A DNA stretch of 64,000 nucleotides from Planctomicrobium piriforme (GCF_900113665.1 NZ_FOQD01000018.1:1-64000); one strand, 5' to 3'. Shown: positions 55,061 to 64,000, counted from the stretch's first letter. Numbers and translations: made by a program. Notes: generated from the letters alone by a model not told the origin.

Positions 55061-56299
55061 ATGAGTACTCCTCAGACGCTGACAACCGCCTGTTGCATTG
55101 TCGGCGGCGGGCCGGCGGGCGTGATGCTCGGCTTCCTGCTCGCCAGGGCGGGCGTCGATGTGACGGTGCTCGAAAAGCACGGCGACTTCTTTCGCGACTT
55201 TCGCGGCGACACCATCCACCCGTCTACGCTGGAACTGCTCTGGGAACTCGGTTTGCTCGATGAGTTTCTCAAACTGCCACATCAGCAATATGCCGACCTG
55301 ATGATCGAGGCCAACGGCCGCATCATTCGCGGGCCTGACTTCACCCACCTGCCGACGCACTGCAAGTTCATCGCCATCGCGCCGCAGTGGGATTTTCTGA
55401 ACTTCCTCGCCGCTCAAGGGCAGAAGTACCCGACGTTTCATCTGCTGATGAAGACGGAGGCGACGGGGCTCATTGAAGAAAACGGCGTCATCGTCGGCGT
55501 GAAAGCGACGAACGAATCAGGTGAAATCGAAATTCGCTCGGACCTGGTTGTCGGTGCAGACGGCCGACATGCCCTGACGCGGGAACAGGCCGGACTGCAG
55601 GTCCGCGAGTTCGGAGTCCCGATTGACGTCCTCTGGTACCGTCTCACCCGACAGGGGAATGATGACGTCGGCCACGCCCTGGGTCGGATCGGTCACGGCA
55701 GAATGCTGATCACGATCAATCGTGGAGATTATTTCCAGTGCGGTAACGTGATTCCGAAGGGCAGCTTCCCGGAGATTCAGGCACGCGGCCTTGAGGCCTT
55801 TCGGCAGGACATTCTCGACCTGGCCCCCTTCACCCCGGCGACCGTCGCCGACCTCACCGACTGGAATCAGATCAAACTGCTGACGGTGCAACTCAACCGC
55901 CTGGAAGAATGGCAACGCCCCGGCCTGCTCTGCATTGGTGACGCAGCCCATGCGATGTCCCCGGCCGGCGGCGTGGGAGTGAACATTGCCGTTCAAGATG
56001 CGGTTGCGACCGCGAATCTCCTGGCCGAAAAACTCCGCACGCGAAGCGTGACGCTCGCTGATCTCAAGGCCGTGCAGCGGTATCGCGAGCCGGTCGTCAA
56101 GAAAACCCAAAAACTGCAGGCGTTCATGCACCGCCAGCTCTTTTCATCGAGTCAGAAGAACTTCGGTCAGACGTTCCTCTTCTCTCCGCTGGGTCGCATG
56201 CTGATCTCCCCTTTCGGTCCGCGACTTCGCCGCTTTGCCGGCCGCGTTATCGGTTTGGGCTTTCAGCCGGAACACATTCAGACGCTGGAACGAAGATAG
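55061..56299 (+). CDS. FAD-dependent monooxygenase (UbiH/PHBH-type)
   Basis: 412 residues. FAD-binding motifs of class A flavin monooxygenases: GGGPAG (15-20) after CIV, the DG motif GADGRHALTRE, and GDAAHAMSPAGGVGVN (GD motif). A Shine-Dalgarno AAGGG lies 7 nt before ATG 55061. It inserts an oxygen into an aromatic or similar ring using NAD(P)H; the substrate is not indicated by context. Cytosolic. The palindrome at 54890-54973 lies in its upstream region. Confidence 0.87.
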   Translation: MSTPQTLTTACCIVGGGPAGVMLGFLLARAGVDVTVLEKHGDFFRDFRGDTIHPSTLELLWELGLLDEFLKLPHQQYADLMIEANGRIIRGPDFTHLPTHCKFIAIAPQWDFLNFLAAQGQKYPTFHLLMKTEATGLIEENGVIVGVKATNESGEIEIRSDLVVGADGRHALTREQAGLQVREFGVPIDVLWYRLTRQGNDDVGHALGRIGHGRMLITINRGDYFQCGNVIPKGSFPEIQARGLEAFRQDILDLAPFTPATVADLTDWNQIKLLTVQLNRLEEWQRPGLLCIGDAAHAMSPAGGVGVNIAVQDAVATANLLAEKLRTRSVTLADLKAVQRYREPVVKKTQKLQAFMHRQLFSSSQKNFGQTFLFSPLGRMLISPFGPRLRRFAGRVIGLGFQPEHIQTLERR

Positions 56300-56614
56300 A
56301 ATTCGGAGCTAATGAAACGCGACATGAAAAGCATCGCCAACGACGCAACGATGCGTCGCAAGCGATGCATCTAAATGCAAATTGTCGCCAATATAAGACG
56401 ATTCATTTTTCTTAAAATTCTCTCGTATTTTCAGTGGATTTCCCGTAACTTTCGCCGTGTTGAAGCGGTAAACATCTCACGGGCAACTTTTTCGCAAGGG
56501 GCCGTCTTCAGGGCTTGCGAAAAAGCGTTATTCAATCACGCACTCCGGTTCCGGAAACGATCAGGGCATCGCCTTTTTCGTCGTTTTGTACTCTTTCAAA
56601 TCAGGGCTTTTCAC
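56300..56614 (+). other. Spacer and conserved leader of DUF1559 protein 3
   Basis: The 315-nt spacer between the FAD monooxygenase and the first tandem DUF1559 gene. From about 56475 it matches the leader of the next copy (57770-57920): GGGCAA, CGTCTTC(A/T)GGGCTT, TCACGCACTCCGG and TCAGGG words are shared. The rest is AT-rich, with no other gene. Confidence 0.6.
56487..56525 (+). promoter_or_regulatory. Conserved leader hairpin of DUF1559 protein 3
   Basis: CTTTTTCGCAAG (56487-56498) and CTTGCGAAAAAG (56514-56525) form a perfect 12-bp stem around 15 nt. The loop sequence GTCTTCAGGGC is conserved in the second copy, but its stem is not. A regulatory RNA role is possible. Confidence 0.45.
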
Positions 56615-57586
<972 letters not shown>

Positions 57587-57920
57587 ACTTCACACTGAGT
57601 GAAATTGTTCAAGGCGGAATGGCCGCGACAATCATGTCGCGGCCATTTTTTGTTGGGCCACGTCGCTGGAGCCGGGGAGATTTGGAGAACCTTCGGCGGC
57701 GGTTTTCCGTCTTGATCCGTCCCTTGCGTCGTCTTAGACTTCCGGCCATTCGTAACGTCCCCCGTGCTTGAGCGAAAAATCTTACGGGCAATTTTTTTCA
57801 CAGCGGGGCGTCTTCTGGGCTTTCGGAAATGCGTGATTCGGTCACGCACTCCGGTTTCGGAAACGGTCAGGGCGTTGTCTTTCTGCTTTTGTTGTCTGTT
57901 TCAAAGTCAGGGTTTCTTAC
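57587..57920 (+). other. Spacer of 334 nt between tandem DUF1559 genes
   Basis: Contains the copy A terminator (57618-57651) and the leader of copy B. In the leader GCGTGA and TCACGC (57831-57847) form a 6-bp hairpin around TTCGG. No extra gene. Confidence 0.6.
57618..57651 (+). terminator. Intrinsic terminator of tandem copy A
   Basis: AATGGCCGCGACA (57618-57630) and TGTCGCGGCCATT (57635-57647) form a perfect 13-bp stem with an ATCA loop, followed by a T run to 57651. The stem differs from copy B at one paired position, where both sides change together. Confidence 0.95.
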
Positions 57921-58895
57921 ATGCGCAACGCTCGTTCCAGGCGCGCCTTTACGCTCATTGAACTGCTGGTGGTGATCGCGATCATCGCGATTCTGATTGC
58001 TTTGCTGCTGCCGGCCGTGCAGCAAGCCCGAGAAGCGGCCAGACGATCGCAGTGCAAGAACAATCTCAAGCAAATGGGGCTGGCGATCCACAATTATCAT
58101 GATGTGCACAACCTGCTTCCGCCGGGCGGAACGCACGCAGGCGGGGGCATTTCCTTTTTTGCATTTCTGCTCCCCTTCATTGATCAAGCGAACGTCTACA
58201 ATCAGCTCGATTTTTCAGTCAAAAACAATGCCATCGGCCCCGGATTCGTCAACATCGGAGCTCCCTACTGCAATAACCTGCAAGCACTGAACGGCGTGGT
58301 TCCGTCCGGGTACACCTGTCCTTCTTCCTCACTTCCCAAGTCTCGATCGATGCAGAATACGTTGCAGCTGATTCCCAGCTATGTTGGGATCGCAGGAAAT
58401 GACACCTACTTGTTCGGAAGTCAGGCCGTCACGTCGACCGCAGGGGCGACGCTTGGGGTCATTTCAAGCACCGGGGCAATGATCTGCACCAATTCCGCTG
58501 GGGGCGGCGCCGTTGGACTCGCCTCAATTCTTGACGGCACGAGCAACCAATTGGTGATTGGCGAGCAATCCGCCTGGGGCTTCTCGACCACCAGTCAGAC
58601 CGTTGACATTCGCACCGCACTCAACTGGTCTGGGTGGATGGGTTGTTCCTGGTCTGACAGGCTCATGAATAACACGACCATTCGCTACCCGATCAACACC
58701 CGGGATTCAGCGCTGCCTGGAATCTATCTCTCCATCAACAGCGTGAACAACACTGGGATGAATTCCCAGCACACGGGCGGCGCCCACGCTCTGCTGGGAG
58801 ACGGACGCGTCCAGTTCCTCGGGGACTCAACGGATTTGACCTTGCTCAAGAATCTGTCGACCCGTGCGGACGGCAACATCATCGGTGAATTCTAG
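57921..58895 (+). CDS. DUF1559 prepilin-like protein 4 (tandem copy B)
   Basis: 324 residues, paralogue of copy A over its full length. It has the same leader (MRNARSRRA before FTLIELLVV, Ala at -1), the same CKNNLKQMG block and the same C-terminus GDGRVQFLGDSTD... GEF. The central region differs at many positions, while the tract 58795-58873 is identical to copy A at every base. This suggests duplication followed by divergence with local gene conversion. Stop TAG at 58893. Function unknown. Confidence 0.9.
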   Translation: MRNARSRRAFTLIELLVVIAIIAILIALLLPAVQQAREAARRSQCKNNLKQMGLAIHNYHDVHNLLPPGGTHAGGGISFFAFLLPFIDQANVYNQLDFSVKNNAIGPGFVNIGAPYCNNLQALNGVVPSGYTCPSSSLPKSRSMQNTLQLIPSYVGIAGNDTYLFGSQAVTSTAGATLGVISSTGAMICTNSAGGGAVGLASILDGTSNQLVIGEQSAWGFSTTSQTVDIRTALNWSGWMGCSWSDRLMNNTTIRYPINTRDSALPGIYLSINSVNNTGMNSQHTGGAHALLGDGRVQFLGDSTDLTLLKNLSTRADGNIIGEF

Positions 58896-58926
58896 ACTTC
58901 ACCCTGAGTGAACTTGCTCAACTCGA

Positions 58927-58959
58927 AATGGCCGCGGCAATCATGCCGCGGCCATTTTT
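58927..58959 (+). terminator. Intrinsic terminator of tandem copy B
   Basis: AATGGCCGCGGCA (58927-58939) and TGCCGCGGCCATT (58944-58956) form a perfect 13-bp stem with an ATCA loop, then a T run to 58959. Compared with copy A the A-T pair is replaced by G-C, a compensatory change. Confidence 0.95.
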
Positions 58960-59081
58960 CGTCAGGCTTATCTCGGGGGTCTGGAGAACTTGGGGGAGAT
59001 CAGGCGGCATTTTCCATCTTGATCCGTTCCCTTGCATCGGCTTAGACTTCCGGCGATTCGAAAGCTCGCAAAGGATGGCGG

Positions 59082-59888
59082 ATGTCGATTCTCGAATGCC
59101 ATGGACTGGTCAAGGTGTACCCCGGCGGGAAACGGGCGGTCGACGGCGTGTCGTTTGACGTCGAGCCGGGCGAGATCGTCGGTCTGCTGGGGCCGAACGG
59201 AGCCGGCAAATCGACGACGTTCCGCATGGCCTGCGGCCTCATCGCCCCCACTGAAGGCCGCGTCTTCCTCAACGGCAAAGAAGTCACGAACTGGCCGATG
59301 TACAAACGGGCTCGCTACGGCATGGGGTATCTCCCCCAGGACCAGAGCATTTTCACGAAGCTGACGGTCGAGCAGAACCTGTTCGCGATTCTGGAATTTC
59401 TCCCGTTCTCACGCAAAGACCGACTCGCCCGGGTGAACCGCCTGCTGGGGCAGTTTGGCCTCGAAAAGAAGCGGAAGCAGATCTCATCAACGCTGTCGGG
59501 CGGTGAACGTCGACGGCTGGAGATTTCGCGGTGTCTGGCGAGCGAGCCGAAGATCATTCTGCTGGACGAACCGTTTACTGGGATCGACCCGACGACGATT
59601 AACGACATTCAGGACATCATCGGCGACCTGCGAAACGCCGGCATTTCGATTCTGCTGACCGACCACCGCGAACGCGAAACCCTGACGATCACCGACCGCA
59701 GTAACATCATCTGCGACGGTCGGGTGCTCGTGAGCGGCGACGTGAGTACCGTGCTCAACCACCCGGAAGCCCAGGCCAAATACTTCGGCCGCCGCTTCGA
59801 CGCCGGATCGATCATCGAAGAGAAAGCCAACTTCCGCCCGAACAAGAAGAAAGCGGAAGCCGCGGCAGTGGAGCAGAAGGCAGCGTGA
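59082..59888 (+). CDS. lptB: LPS export ABC transporter ATP-binding protein LptB
   Basis: 268 residues. ABC motifs: Walker A GPNGAGKST (37-45), Q-loop YLPQDQSIF, signature LSGGERRRLE, Walker B IILLDEPFTGIDP, H-loop LLTDHRERETL (LptB-type, where most have NVRETL). The C-terminal tail is longer than usual and Lys/Ala-rich. It powers the LptFG complex for lipopolysaccharide transport to the outer membrane. The lptA, lptC, lptF and lptG genes are not in the window; it stands alone after the tandem DUF1559 genes. Confidence 0.9.
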   Translation: MSILECHGLVKVYPGGKRAVDGVSFDVEPGEIVGLLGPNGAGKSTTFRMACGLIAPTEGRVFLNGKEVTNWPMYKRARYGMGYLPQDQSIFTKLTVEQNLFAILEFLPFSRKDRLARVNRLLGQFGLEKKRKQISSTLSGGERRRLEISRCLASEPKIILLDEPFTGIDPTTINDIQDIIGDLRNAGISILLTDHRERETLTITDRSNIICDGRVLVSGDVSTVLNHPEAQAKYFGRRFDAGSIIEEKANFRPNKKKAEAAAVEQKAA

Positions 59889-59911
59889 GAAGAAAAATCA
59901 TGTGAGAAATC

Positions 59912-60031
59912 TCAAGCATCAAAACTCAAACAAATTCAAAATCCCGATGATCGAAACGGCAGCATTCAGCCTGTTTTGAATGATTTGAATTTGGAGCTTG
60001 TTTGAAATTTGGAATTTGCTGCTTGGAATTT
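59912..60031. repeat. CTCAAACAAATTCAAAAT palindromic word repeat
   Basis: It contains the 22-nt run 59921-59942 identical to 22378-22399 and the AATCTCAAGCATCAAAAC word set. Right words (GAATTTGGAGCTTGTTTG) give partial inverse pairing. It lies in the convergent spacer between lptB and a DUF1559 gene. Confidence 0.8.
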
Positions 60032-60059
60032 TCACTTCGGCCGACAGTGATCCCGGGAG

Positions 60060-60971
60060 TTAGAATTCGCCCGTTAGTTCCCCACCCGCATAAGTGCCGA
60101 GGGCGGCGAACATCGTCGGGGCGATGTTTTCGCTGACAAAGCGGACGCTGCCGTCGATCAGGGCGAATTGAGCGCCGCCGGTGTGGCCGCTGTCGAAACC
60201 CTGTTCCGCGCCAGGCTGGTTCATCTGTTTCGGGATCGTCCCCACAACGCGGGCGGGTCCGTCAGCGATGCCAGGAATCGCCCCGACCCAGGTGGCCGTT
60301 AAAACGTCTCTGGCGCGAGGTGATGCAGAACGTTCTCCGAGGAACAGCGTCTGGCTAGAGCCGTCGACGACATCGGTCATGGTGACGCGGCTGTTGTGCG
60401 AAAACACGCCGTTTCCCAGGCACTGCCCTTTCAAGGTCACAGGCCGCGTGCCGGGAAGATGAGTGCAGGCCAGAATGTCATCAGTTCCGAAGACGCCGAC
60501 ATAGTCCGAGCGACCGAGTTCGATTGCCAACCCGTTGCGGTCCTTGGCGAACAGAACGGCGTCAGAGTTCGCGGTCGGACAGATGAAAGTGGTCAGGCTG
60601 GTGTTGATGACGGCGGCATTGACCAGGCCGTCGATGGGCTCTCGTACATTGATCTTCTGAGCGAGCGAATGCTGATCGATGTATGGCAGCAGCAAAGTCC
60701 CCCAGCCGAAGCCGGACTCTCCGAGGGGATCGGCCGCACCCGCCGTGACGCCGATCCAGCCGGGCGGAAACGTGCGATGCGCCGTGTGGTAATTGTGACA
60801 GGCGAGCGCCAGCTGCTTGAAGTTATTCTTGCACTGAGACCGACGGGCCGCCTCCCGGCACTGCTGCACGGCCGGCAGTAAAAGGGCGATCAGAATGCTG
60901 ATGATCGCAAAGACGACCAGCAGTTCGAGCAGCGTGAAGCCGCGACGCGATGTTGAAGCCAAAGGTGACAT
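60060..60971 (-). CDS. DUF1559 prepilin-like protein 5
   Basis: 303 residues from ATG 60971. Leader MSPLASTSRRG cut before FTLLELLVV (Gly at -1, one Ile-to-Leu change in FTLIE). The remainder has the family pattern CKNNFKQLALACHNYHT, a PPGWIGV segment shared with protein 6, and SVRFVSENIA... LTGEF at the end. Smaller than the tandem pair. It is on the minus strand, convergent to lptB, and followed upstream on the same strand by protein 6, with a leader hairpin at 61033-61063. Confidence 0.9.
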   Translation of the reverse strand: MSPLASTSRRGFTLLELLVVFAIISILIALLLPAVQQCREAARRSQCKNNFKQLALACHNYHTAHRTFPPGWIGVTAGAADPLGESGFGWGTLLLPYIDQHSLAQKINVREPIDGLVNAAVINTSLTTFICPTANSDAVLFAKDRNGLAIELGRSDYVGVFGTDDILACTHLPGTRPVTLKGQCLGNGVFSHNSRVTMTDVVDGSSQTLFLGERSASPRARDVLTATWVGAIPGIADGPARVVGTIPKQMNQPGAEQGFDSGHTGGAQFALIDGSVRFVSENIAPTMFAALGTYAGGELTGEF

Positions 60972-61032
60972 CCCCGCTGCGCGAACGGATCAGGCAGCCA
61001 GCCTGCTTCCCTCGTCCGCCGGTCTTTGAAGT

Positions 61033-61063
61033 CGTCCCGAGACAGTTTCGCTGAAACGGGACG
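61033..61063 (-). promoter_or_regulatory. Leader hairpin of DUF1559 protein 5
   Basis: CGTCCCG and CGGGACG (7 bp) enclose an inner GTTT/AAAC stem. It lies 60 nt upstream of the ATG on the minus strand. Possibly a terminator of an upstream transcript or a leader element. Confidence 0.4.
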
Positions 61064-61187
61064 AGCGTACTACGCTGGGGAGGGCTTGAGCGTTGGGAAA
61101 AAAGCAGTCGGCTTTCAGCAAGAAAATCCGTCGGTAACGAGTCAACGACATCGCTCAGGTGTCGTTTCGATCCTCTTCCGACAGCTG

Positions 61188-61248
61188 GGACAGACATTTC
61201 TGTCTGTCCGAAGAAACCTCGTTGACGCACAGGCAAAAATGCCTGTGC
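61188..61248. repeat. Tandem perfect hairpins GGACAGACA and GCACAGGCA
   Basis: GGACAGACA-TTTC-TGTCTGTCC (61188-61209) and GCACAGGCA-AAAA-TGCCTGTGC (61227-61248) are two perfect 9-bp stems with 4-nt loops, 17 nt apart. On the minus strand they follow the stop of DUF1559 protein 6 (61279). They resemble word repeats seen in other planctomycete genomes, by recollection. Confidence 0.8.
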
Positions 61249-61278
61249 ACCATTGACCATTCAGCGTTGAAGCGGCTC

Positions 61279-62196
61279 TTAAAATTCGCCGATGACTTCG
61301 CCGCCGCTACGGGTGCCGAGGGCGATGAACACCTTTTTGTCGGTGTACTGGCTGATGAACACCACATGTCCGTCGGCCATCACAAACTGGGCGCCGCCGG
61401 TGTGGGCGCTGCCGAAGTCTTCCGGATCGTGGCCCATGTTCGGCAGATGCTCGGCATGCCCGATGACGCGGGCGGGAGAATCATCTACGCCGGGAAGCGC
61501 GCCCGACCAGGTACCGTAAACTTTGTCGTAAGGGGGAGCGGTTTCCGTGAAGGTGGTCCGTTCGCCGACGAGGAAGGTGTTGCTGGTGCCGTCGGTGAAG
61601 TCACGAATGCGGACGCGGCTGTTGTGGAAGAATGCTCCGTCGCTCAGGCACTGCCCTTGGGCGCTCAACGGAGGAGTGCCGGGGGAGACCGTGAAGCAAT
61701 CGTCCAGCTCAACCGACCCAAAAACGCCGGCATAATTGGCAGTGGCCATTTCGAGCTGTGTGCCGTTGCGGTCTGCGATCTGAAAGGTGTCGGGTTTGGG
61801 ATCGCTGGGGCACTGGTAGACCGTCAGCCGCTGATTCAGGAAAGGCCGGTTCGCGGTCGCATCGAGCGCGTTGCTGAAGCGAAGCTGGTTCGACAGGTTG
61901 GACTGCTCCAGAAACGGCAGGATGAACGAACCCCAGGCAAACCCGCTTTCCCCGCTGACGTTGGGCAAGCCAGACTGCACGCCGATCCAGCCGGGGGGGA
62001 GCGTGTTGTGAGGATCCATGTAGTTGTGCAGAGCGAGACCGATCTGCTTGAGATTGTTTTTGCACTGCGAACGACGGGCGGCTTCGCGGGCCTGTTGCAC
62101 GGCGGGCAGCAGCAAGGCGATCAGAATCGCGATGATCGCGATCACAACCAGCAGTTCGATCAGAGTAAAGGCCTGGCGTCGGGGGACAGGTCGCAT
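61279..62196 (-). CDS. DUF1559 prepilin-like protein 6
   Basis: 305 residues. Leader MRPVPRRQA cut before FTLIELLVV (Ala at -1). CKNNLKQIGLALHNYMDPHNTLPPGWIGVQ and the SHNSRVRIRDFTDGTSNTFLVGERT pattern follow; the end is VMADGHVVFISQYTD... VIGEF. It shares PPGWIGV and ARVIGH/ARVVGT features with protein 5, so the pair forms a subgroup distinct from the tandem copies A and B. A GAGGAG Shine-Dalgarno lies 8 nt upstream of the ATG (62196). Function unknown. Confidence 0.9.
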   Translation of the reverse strand: MRPVPRRQAFTLIELLVVIAIIAILIALLLPAVQQAREAARRSQCKNNLKQIGLALHNYMDPHNTLPPGWIGVQSGLPNVSGESGFAWGSFILPFLEQSNLSNQLRFSNALDATANRPFLNQRLTVYQCPSDPKPDTFQIADRNGTQLEMATANYAGVFGSVELDDCFTVSPGTPPLSAQGQCLSDGAFFHNSRVRIRDFTDGTSNTFLVGERTTFTETAPPYDKVYGTWSGALPGVDDSPARVIGHAEHLPNMGHDPEDFGSAHTGGAQFVMADGHVVFISQYTDKKVFIALGTRSGGEVIGEF

Positions 62197-62503
62197 GGGG
62201 GAACTCCTCGGTATGCAAGTCCGGCGAAATCAGCGCCGGGAATGTTTCAGGGCGATTGCGGCTTTCCCGTTCACAACGAACGGGGCACAAACTGTCGAGC
62301 GGTGACGCATCCGGATGAGGGAAACGCCTCGCGACGGGTGGGCATCAAAGAACTGCCAGCACCGGCCAGCGAGCCAGAGGAGTGCGACCCCCTGCAACCG
62401 CGTCGACGGGAAGAGTTTTCACGCAGTGCGCGAGAAAACGTTTCTTCCGTCCTGAATGTCAGCGGCGCAGCGAACTGCGCGACCGGCATGGCGATCGAGG
62501 AGA
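62197..62503 (-). other. Spacer of 307 nt upstream of DUF1559 protein 6
   Basis: A CCGGCG/CGCCGG hairpin (62221-62239) lies about 25 nt before the ATG, and CCCGTTC/GAACGGG (62265-62284) further upstream. No gene. The terminator of the His/Cys-rich gene should be in the distal part. Confidence 0.5.
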
Positions 62504-63001
62504 TCAAGCCTGGTGCGGCGGACCCCGAACATAGGGACCGGGAAGAGTGGCGGTGACGACGGCCTGAACTTCCGAGACCGGTTGTTCGACCACCTGTTCC
62601 ATGCCGACCAGCATCACCGGGCAGCTCAGCGGCTGCGCGGCGTGGGTCAGGAACTGGCACAACTGACAGTCATGCGAATGCGAATGACTGGGAGCGTCGG
62701 GCGATTCGCCCTTTGTGGGGCATTGTGTTTCAGAACACTGAGCGGGAGTATCGGTTTTCGAATGCTCAGCGTGATGATGGACGTGTCCGCACGGGCTGGC
62801 CGCGGCGACTTTGCACTCCCCTGCCCCCTTGGCGTGCTGATGACCGCATGTCGCTGACGAAGCAGTGGCGGGGCCGTGCGAGTGGCAACCCTCGCAGCCC
62901 TGGAGGCCGTGCATGAGGGGAGAATGGGTCGTCTGAACGAAGACCATCATGGCCAGGGAGGCCATCGCGACAATCCAGGATGTGGCCTTACGGCGGTTCA
63001 T
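62504..63001 (-). CDS. Exported His/Cys-rich protein
   Basis: 165 residues. N-terminal signal peptide (about 1-26: SWIVAMASLAMMVFVQTTHS). The mature part contains about 20 His and 10 Cys, concentrated in GCEGCHSHG, CGHQHAKG, CGHVHHHAEHS and HSHSHDCQLCQFL. This density suggests metal binding (copper, nickel or zinc) in the periplasm. The HDCQLCQF word recalls DUF2946-type proteins. No transporter or regulator is adjacent. A small basic N-terminus favours Sec export. No function is claimed. Confidence 0.72.
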   Translation of the reverse strand: MNRRKATSWIVAMASLAMMVFVQTTHSPLMHGLQGCEGCHSHGPATASSATCGHQHAKGAGECKVAAASPCGHVHHHAEHSKTDTPAQCSETQCPTKGESPDAPSHSHSHDCQLCQFLTHAAQPLSCPVMLVGMEQVVEQPVSEVQAVVTATLPGPYVRGPPHQA

Positions 63002-63171
63002 CTCTGGCAGGCTCTTCGGATCAGGCGGCTACGGGAGAACTTCATCGGGCCGCGCGGAACAGGAGCGTTCCGGACATGCGGGCCGTCTACTTCTGGCGAA
63101 ATCGTACTTGCATAACGTATGAAAAACAAGGGGCAATTTCAGCAGGACCGTTGTGATTCCTCCGACAGGAG

Positions 63172-63999
63172 TCACTCGACCGTCAGCGCCTTGGGCTTGG
63201 GCGGATGCGGCTGAAAGATCGCAAATTTCACCAGCCGCAGCTTTTGCAGCCAGAACTGCAGCAGAATCCAGAGGGTGGTCAGACCGTACTTCACGCTCCG
63301 CCGAAAGTTGATGCTCGACGCTTCATCGAAGTAACGGACGGGGACAGGCACGTCTCCCAGTTTGAAACCAAAGTACACCGCCTGCGCCAGAAACTGGCTG
63401 TCGAAAGCAAAGTCGTCGGTATTCGCTTCCCAGGGAACCGTTTCCAGAACTTCACGGCGGTACGCCCGAAAACCACTGTGGAAGTCGCCCAGATTCTGCC
63501 CGAGGGCGACGTTTTCGACCGTGGTGAGAAACCGGTTCGCGATGTACTTCCAGCCGGGCATCCCGCCGCTGATCGCTTCGTGTCGGGTGCGGATCCGCGA
63601 ACCGAGGATGACGTCACAAATCCCGAGTCGCAGAAACTCAACGGCCGCCCCGATGACGCGGCTGTCGTACTGGTAGTCGGGATGGATCATCACAACGTAA
63701 TCTGCACCGCTCTGCAGCGCGTGGGTGTAACAGGTTTTCTGGTTGCCGCCGTAACCCCGGTTTTTCTCGTGCACGATGACCGTCAGGCCCAGTTCACGGG
63801 CGAGGTCGGCGGTCTGATCGCGGCTGCAGTCATCGACGAGGATCACTTCGTCGACCGCGCCGGGGGGAATGTCAGCCAGCGTGCGCGACAACGTGGCGGC
63901 TGCGTTGTAGGCAGGCATCACAGCGACGACCCGTTGCGGACGGATGGCAGGCAGTTGGTCTTGAACGGTCATCAGGGGTTCCATCGCGGGCGTCGTCAC
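63172..63999 (-). CDS. Glycosyltransferase family 2 (dolichol-phosphate-mannose-synthase-like)
   Basis: At least 275 residues; the start may lie outside the window (GTG 63999, ATG 63981 or 63972 are in frame). GT2 core: VVAVMPAYNAAATL, DDCSRDQT (first Asp pair), HEKNRGYGGNQKT, MIHPDYQYD (DxD-type metal motif), and GDFHSGFRAYRREVLE (acceptor Asp). The C-terminal region ends in a hydrophobic amphipathic stretch (about 225-262). Such enzymes add a sugar to a polyprenyl phosphate or glycan. Right edge of the window. Confidence 0.85.
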   Translation of the reverse strand: MTTPAMEPLMTVQDQLPAIRPQRVVAVMPAYNAAATLSRTLADIPPGAVDEVILVDDCSRDQTADLARELGLTVIVHEKNRGYGGNQKTCYTHALQSGADYVVMIHPDYQYDSRVIGAAVEFLRLGICDVILGSRIRTRHEAISGGMPGWKYIANRFLTTVENVALGQNLGDFHSGFRAYRREVLETVPWEANTDDFAFDSQFLAQAVYFGFKLGDVPVPVRYFDEASSINFRRSVKYGLTTLWILLQFWLQKLRLVKFAIFQPHPPKPKALTVE

Positions 64000-64000
64000 A

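Larger units (their letters stand above)
60972..61278 (-). other. Spacer of 307 nt between DUF1559 proteins 5 and 6
   Basis: Holds the leader hairpin CGTCCCG/CGGGACG (61033-61063) before protein 5 and two perfect hairpins (61188-61209 and 61227-61248) beyond the stop of protein 6. No gene. Confidence 0.6.

Noticed and set aside
56475..56614. c-di-GMP-I riboswitch upstream of the DUF1559 gene
   Set aside because: GGGCAA and a G-rich segment are suggestive, but the conserved GGACGCAAAGCC-type receptor core is missing, so it is reported only as a conserved leader.
61159..62556. 465-residue plus-strand open frame
   Set aside because: It is antisense to DUF1559 protein 6, whose prepilin leader and domain pattern are unambiguous. 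The reverse frame is an effect of codon usage.

Overview
The window is a chromosomal segment from a planctomycete, probably Planctomycetaceae in the broad sense; the genus cannot be named. Three things support this. The first 90 bases are the 5' end of a 16S rRNA gene on the minus strand with a planctomycete-like start. Six proteins are of the DUF1559 prepilin-like type (N-terminal FTLIELLVV helix, C-terminal GEF/GQF) that expands in this phylum. The intergenic spacers are filled with short-word palindromic repeats. I see no transposase, integrase, phage gene or CRISPR array, and no convincing tRNA.

Layout. 1-2.1 kb: 16S 5' end with leader, osmC-type peroxiredoxin, secreted esterase. 2.1-10.6 kb: GlmU-like sugar nucleotidyltransferase divergent from a DegT aminotransferase, a secreted protein, a wHTH-AAA ATPase with a TPR lipoprotein, a DksA-type zinc finger protein and a DegP/HtrA protease. 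10.7-18 kb: LOG-family protein, STAS protein, HEAT-like exported protein, HDAC-family deacetylase, an esterase plus glycosidase pair, and a small membrane protein. 18-26 kb: 2-oxoglutarate dehydrogenase E1, a DapA-like lyase, a 2Fe-2S ferredoxin, glutamate dehydrogenase coupled to a cyclic-nucleotide-binding protein, and an AraC regulator. 26.9-33.7 kb: two DUF1559 genes, a lipoprotein, an arylsulfotransferase-like protein, a haem-dependent N-demethylase-like protein and a secreted serine protease. 33.9-42.1 kb: a large possibly TraB/DUF5682-like protein and Tad pilus parts (TadG-vWA, two TadE, Flp) around a secreted TPR metallopeptidase. 42.4-49.5 kb: SGNH hydrolase, PQQ propeller, YkgJ protein, lipase-like hydrolase, cysteine desulfurase-like protein, and a pterin cluster (folK, folB, pteridine-reductase-like SDR). 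49.6-56.3 kb: GT4 glycosyltransferase, a 1-kb spacer with a structured RNA signal, nagB-nagA, an exported aspartic protease and an FAD monooxygenase. 56.3-64 kb: a tandem DUF1559 duplication, lptB, two more DUF1559 genes, a His/Cys-rich exported protein and a GT2 glycosyltransferase.

Working together. Central carbon/nitrogen metabolism (odhA, gdh, nagBA), folate/pterin synthesis and cell-envelope work (lptB, GlmU-like, GT2/GT4, DegT) are mixed with a large exported proteome. The most unusual content lies between genes. At least eight families of word-like repeats occur, often as imperfect palindromes and often touching stop codons. One has been read into the 3' end of nagA, and one sits in the 16S leader. 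The second notable point is the tandem DUF1559 pair: a 79-bp identical tract inside diverged coding sequence, and terminators that covary between the copies.
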